In this document: positions 61,471-64,000 of the stretch, piece after piece
Layout of the letters: the number at the start of each line of letters is the position of its first letter
Numbering within the stretch: position 1 is the first letter of the stretch
From: Ferrovibrio sp.
GTDB taxonomy: Bacteria; Pseudomonadota; Alphaproteobacteria; Ferrovibrionales; Ferrovibrionaceae
DNA length: 64,000 nt
Assembly (NCBI RefSeq): GCF_025869515.1
Contig: NZ_JAOZVR010000112.1
Coordinates: forward strand, 1-64,000
Direction: 5' to 3'
Notes under the pieces: model-generated
Databases searched by the model: none
What the model was told of the DNA's origin: nothing
What the model saw: the letters and a program-made list of their open reading frames with translations, nothing else
Program-made: the position numbers and the translations under genes

Positions 61471-62215
61471 CGCAGCGGCGCGCGGCGATGGTATCAAGGT
61501 CGTCCTGGTCGATGACGACGAGGATTATCGCGAGGCCGTCGGCGGTGAATTGACCGACCTTGGCTTTGAGGTGATCAGCCTGTCCGATGGCGGCGCCATG
61601 TTCGACTATTTCGCGGATGGCGGCAGCAGCGACGTGATCCTGCTGGACTGGCGGATGCCCGGTGCTTCCGGGCTCGACCTGCTCGGCCAGGCACGCCGCC
61701 GCGGCATCATGGTGCCGGTGGTGTTTCTCACCGGCATGCTGGCGGCATCCTATGAAAACGCCGCGCTGGATGGCGGAGCGCTCGACTTCGTCAACAAATC
61801 GCGCGGGGCGACCATTCTGGCCAAGCGGCTGAACCTGATCGTGAAGTCCGGCAAACGGCCGCCGGAACAACAGCAGGACGAGCTGATCGAATGCGGTGCG
61901 CTGCAACTGCGTCCGCAGATCAGCCGTGCTTTCTGGCATGGCGCTGACGTGAATCTGACCGTGGTGGAGTTCAACATCGTTCACCTTCTGGTGCGCAATG
62001 CCGGTGAGTATGTGACCTACCGCGCGATTTACGACTGCGTGCACCATGTCGGGTTCATCGCGGGAGCAGGCGAAGATGGATATCGCACCAATGTACGATC
62101 CTCAATCAAGCGCATCCGCAACAAATTCCGGACCGTCGATGACGGCTTCGGTGAAATCGAGAACTTCCTCGCCTTCGGATACCGCTGGCGCGGAGCCCCG
62201 GTCAGCGCGGAATGA
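61403..62215 (+). CDS. ChvI-like OmpR-family response regulator
   Basis: The 270-residue protein has a receiver domain (VVLVDDDEDYREAVGGEL, phosphoacceptor Asp82 in LLDWRMPG, Thr110, Lys132) and a winged-helix DNA-binding domain (LTVVEFNIVHLLVRNAGEYV, RTNVRSSIKRIRNKF, AFGYRWRG). GALDFVNKSRG is close to ChvI of Rhizobiales, which controls envelope and acid responses. The start at 61403 follows GAGGTAAAAGG and overlaps the lipoprotein end by 68 bp. An Ala-rich stretch precedes the receiver. Confidence 0.93.
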   Translation: MTVLNREDATVSPAYAPASAPDDAAARGDGIKVVLVDDDEDYREAVGGELTDLGFEVISLSDGGAMFDYFADGGSSDVILLDWRMPGASGLDLLGQARRRGIMVPVVFLTGMLAASYENAALDGGALDFVNKSRGATILAKRLNLIVKSGKRPPEQQQDELIECGALQLRPQISRAFWHGADVNLTVVEFNIVHLLVRNAGEYVTYRAIYDCVHHVGFIAGAGEDGYRTNVRSSIKRIRNKFRTVDDGFGEIENFLAFGYRWRGAPVSAE

Positions 62216-63728
62216 CGTAGTCTGGCGGGTACGCCGTCTCGGTGCCTCTCTGACGATCAAGCTCGTCGCCCTGATCGCGGTATTTGTTGCTTTGCCGATT
62301 GTCCTCTATGGGCAATTCGAAGCTGCGGATACGCAACGGCGCGAACTGGTCAGCCGCGGCATCCAGCAGCGCAGCTGGCTGATCGCGCAGGCCCTGGCGC
62401 CGATTCTTAATCGACCCGAGGGACCCCCGCATAAGTCGCTGAATGCCGAACTGCAGCGCTTCAACGACGAACGCACCCTGCTGAAGCTGATGTTCCGGCC
62501 TGGCAATTCGCCGAGCAGCGGAAATTTCTATTACATCGCCTCGGCGCCGGAATCGCGGCTCGACCAGATCGGTGCCGAACTGGAGGGGCTGGCGGATCGG
62601 GGCATTCTGCGTCAGCTCTCGGAGAGTTGCGCCTGGGACCGGCCGATCGACATTCGCTATCGACAGCCGGACGGGCATGAAGAGATTATGACCTCGGTGT
62701 TGCCGATTCAGTCGCGCTGGGGCTGCTGGGTGCTGATCTCGGCGCATCCGACCACCGAATTTCTCAATATCTCGATCGGGCGATCCTACTGGCAGACCCG
62801 TGAAATCCGCATTGCGGCGGCGATTTATTTCGCCTTCGCCCTGCTGGCGATCCTGATCGCGCTCAGCGTCTGGCGCAGCCTGCATCACTTTCGCAAGGTG
62901 GCGCGCGAAATCCGCCAGGGTCGCATGACGGAGTATTCTTTCACCGACCGCAATATCGTGCCGGAGCTGACCAGCGTCGCGACCGACTTCGATCACCTGG
63001 TGCGCGACCTGCGCAATATCGCGCAGGATATTCGCCAGACTGCGGAGGACAACGCGCATTCCTTCAAGGGTCCGCTCAGTACCATTCAGGCCTCGCTGGA
63101 ACCGATCAGGCGAATCCTGCCGGAGGATAATCCCCGCGCCAATCGCGCAGTCGGCCTGATCGAGGCATCCCTCAGTCGTCTGAACATGCTGGTCAATTCC
63201 ACGCAACGTCTCGATTTCAACACGGCCGATATGATCGACGCCCCGCGCCTGCAGATCGACCTCACCCGCCTGGTCGCCGATGTGCTGCTGCGCTATCGCG
63301 AGATCATGACCGAGCGGAATATCCGGCTGATCCGCATGCTGGAGGAAGACGCCACCATTCGCGCCGCGCACGGCGTGGTCGATATCGTTTTCGAGAATAT
63401 CCTCGACAATGCCATCAGCTTCTCCTCGCCGGGCGGGACCATCGCCGTCTATTTGTTCCGCGAAGCGGATCGTATCCACCTGCATGTCGACGACGAAGGT
63501 CCCGGCATCGATCCGCGCAAGATCGAACATATCTTCGATCGCTATTTCTCGCAGCGACCCAAAGGCAGCCGCCAGATCGTTGCGGGCGCTCAGCAGAGCG
63601 CCAATCATGCCGGTCTTGGCCTGTGGATCGTCCGGCGCAATATCGAAGCCATCGGCGGCAGCATCAGCGCGGTCAACCGGATCGGCGGCGGTTTGAGCAT
63701 TCGCATTGTTCTGCCATATGCACGCTGA
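62076..63728 (+). CDS. ChvG-like sensor histidine kinase
   Basis: Two membrane helices (LTIKLVALIAVFVALPIVLYG and IAAAIYFAFALLAILIALSV) flank a periplasmic domain of about 160 residues, then a HAMP-like linker. The dimerisation box is unusual, NAHSFKGPLSTI (His328 from this start). The ATPase has N box ENILDNAISFS, G1 DDEGPGID and G2 GLGLWIVRR. The start is uncertain: ATGs at 62046, 62076, 62091 and 62139 are all inside the regulator gene; 62076 has the best ribosome site (GGGAGCAGGCGAAG). The kinase overlaps its response regulator by about 140 bp. Confidence 0.88.
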   Translation: MDIAPMYDPQSSASATNSGPSMTASVKSRTSSPSDTAGAEPRSARNDVVWRVRRLGASLTIKLVALIAVFVALPIVLYGQFEAADTQRRELVSRGIQQRSWLIAQALAPILNRPEGPPHKSLNAELQRFNDERTLLKLMFRPGNSPSSGNFYYIASAPESRLDQIGAELEGLADRGILRQLSESCAWDRPIDIRYRQPDGHEEIMTSVLPIQSRWGCWVLISAHPTTEFLNISIGRSYWQTREIRIAAAIYFAFALLAILIALSVWRSLHHFRKVAREIRQGRMTEYSFTDRNIVPELTSVATDFDHLVRDLRNIAQDIRQTAEDNAHSFKGPLSTIQASLEPIRRILPEDNPRANRAVGLIEASLSRLNMLVNSTQRLDFNTADMIDAPRLQIDLTRLVADVLLRYREIMTERNIRLIRMLEEDATIRAAHGVVDIVFENILDNAISFSSPGGTIAVYLFREADRIHLHVDDEGPGIDPRKIEHIFDRYFSQRPKGSRQIVAGAQQSANHAGLGLWIVRRNIEAIGGSISAVNRIGGGLSIRIVLPYAR

Positions 63729-63829
63729 TTGCGGGCATTTTCCGCGCAGGCAAACACAGTTTGATCACTGGCCCGCGTAACGGGCCATCGACATAGTCGG
63801 TTGCAGTTTCTGTAGCCACGAGGTCGACC

Positions 63830-64000
63830 ATGAACGCCGTTATCGAGTCGCGTCATACTCTCGAACAGGGTGCATTCCGCATTCATCCTGTAATCCTCGC
63901 CGGCGGCTCCGGCACGCGCCTGTGGCCGCTCTCGCGCTCGGCTTTTCCCAAGCAGCTGTTGTCGCTGGTTTCGGAGCGCAGCCTGCTGCAGGAAACCGTG
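63830..64000 (+). CDS. manC: Mannose-1-phosphate guanylyltransferase (partial, C-terminus outside window)
   Basis: The first 57 residues are visible from the ATG at 63830 (GAGG site upstream). [20 protein letters not shown] followed by [18 protein letters not shown] is the nucleotide-binding signature of ManC/CpsB. It makes GDP-mannose from the mannose-1-phosphate supplied by the phosphomannomutase at 59-60 kb. Homologues often carry a C-terminal phosphomannose isomerase domain, which would lie outside the window. Confidence 0.92.
   Translation, partial: MNAVIESRHTLEQGAFRIHPVILAGGSGTRLWPLSRSAFPKQLLSLVSERSLLQETV

Overview
The window is about 64 kb of GC-rich, densely packed bacterial chromosome. 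Gene content and order point to an alphaproteobacterium, probably Rhodospirillales-like. The main clues are the mutY / DUF721 (dciA-like) / dsbA / smc neighbourhood, the argD-argF-hslO operon, a ChvI-type response regulator, a Cys-type intracellular PHB depolymerase and GANTC (CcrM-type) sites near cell-cycle genes. The genus cannot be fixed from this sequence alone. I found no phage, insertion sequence, integrase, CRISPR array, rRNA or plasmid function; this is core chromosome with a few accessory patches.

Layout. 1-3.3 kb (minus): a cut-off TTC38-like TPR protein, an MlrC-type M81 metallopeptidase and a Bax-inhibitor-1 membrane protein. 3.6-9.3 kb: a Bcr/CflA exporter, then a minus-strand ybbA-ybbP-methyltransferase unit divergent from a tesA-like esterase. 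9.4-16.4 kb: aldo/keto reductase, thpR, a sirtuin, an Hsp20 with a possible RNA-thermometer leader, a minimal zincin, pterin dehydratase, SCO, PHB depolymerase, a YcgN-type protein and a small exported protein. 16.6-20.2 kb: a KdsC-like phosphatase and Kdo transferase (waaA) on either side of an MFE-2-like SDR, then an enoyl-CoA hydratase. 20.2-28.4 kb: mutY, an orphan amino-acid-type binding protein, crcB, dciA-like, dsbA and an unusually long smc.

28.4-38 kb: two clusters of REP-like palindromes, a pentapeptide-repeat protein, a D-2-hydroxyacid dehydrogenase, a lipoprotein, argD-argF-hslO, an Fe-type alcohol dehydrogenase with a hotdog thioesterase, and an NTF2-like protein. 37.5-40.3 kb: a compact metal-response locus with a CsoR/RcnR/InrS-family repressor, its likely operator, a DMT exporter with a His-rich tail, a HupE/UreJ-like protein and a membrane-anchored partner. 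40.8-46.5 kb: a helically phased TTGGC array, an ABC-2 permease, meaB, an aminotransferase, an acyl-CoA dehydrogenase and a thiolase. 46.5-54.5 kb: SYLF and DUF3293 proteins, the isoprenoid operon xseB-ispA-dxs, a MATE exporter, TlyA- and RumA-type RNA methyltransferases and tRNA-Gln(CTG). 54.5-59 kb: a 2OG-oxygenase-like protein and a sugar-acid locus (UxaA/GarD-type dehydratase, FAH-family hydrolase, divergent LysR). 59-64 kb: phosphomannomutase/phosphoglucomutase, a BamE-like lipoprotein, a ChvG/ChvI-like two-component pair and the start of manC, which together suggest cell-surface polysaccharide supply and envelope stress control.

The most unusual observations are: (i) SMC carries two separate tandem arrays of 18-residue repeats, seven units each, one in each coiled-coil arm, which accounts for its extra length of about 250 residues; (ii) the metal locus combines an H-C-H-C (InrS-type, nickel) sensor fingerprint with an EamA exporter ending in about 25 histidines; (iii) the hsp20 leader can fold to hide its ribosome-binding site; (iv) there is a roughly 10-bp-periodic TTGGC array; and (v) a DnaA box lies among GANTC sites between the dciA-like gene and dsbA-smc.
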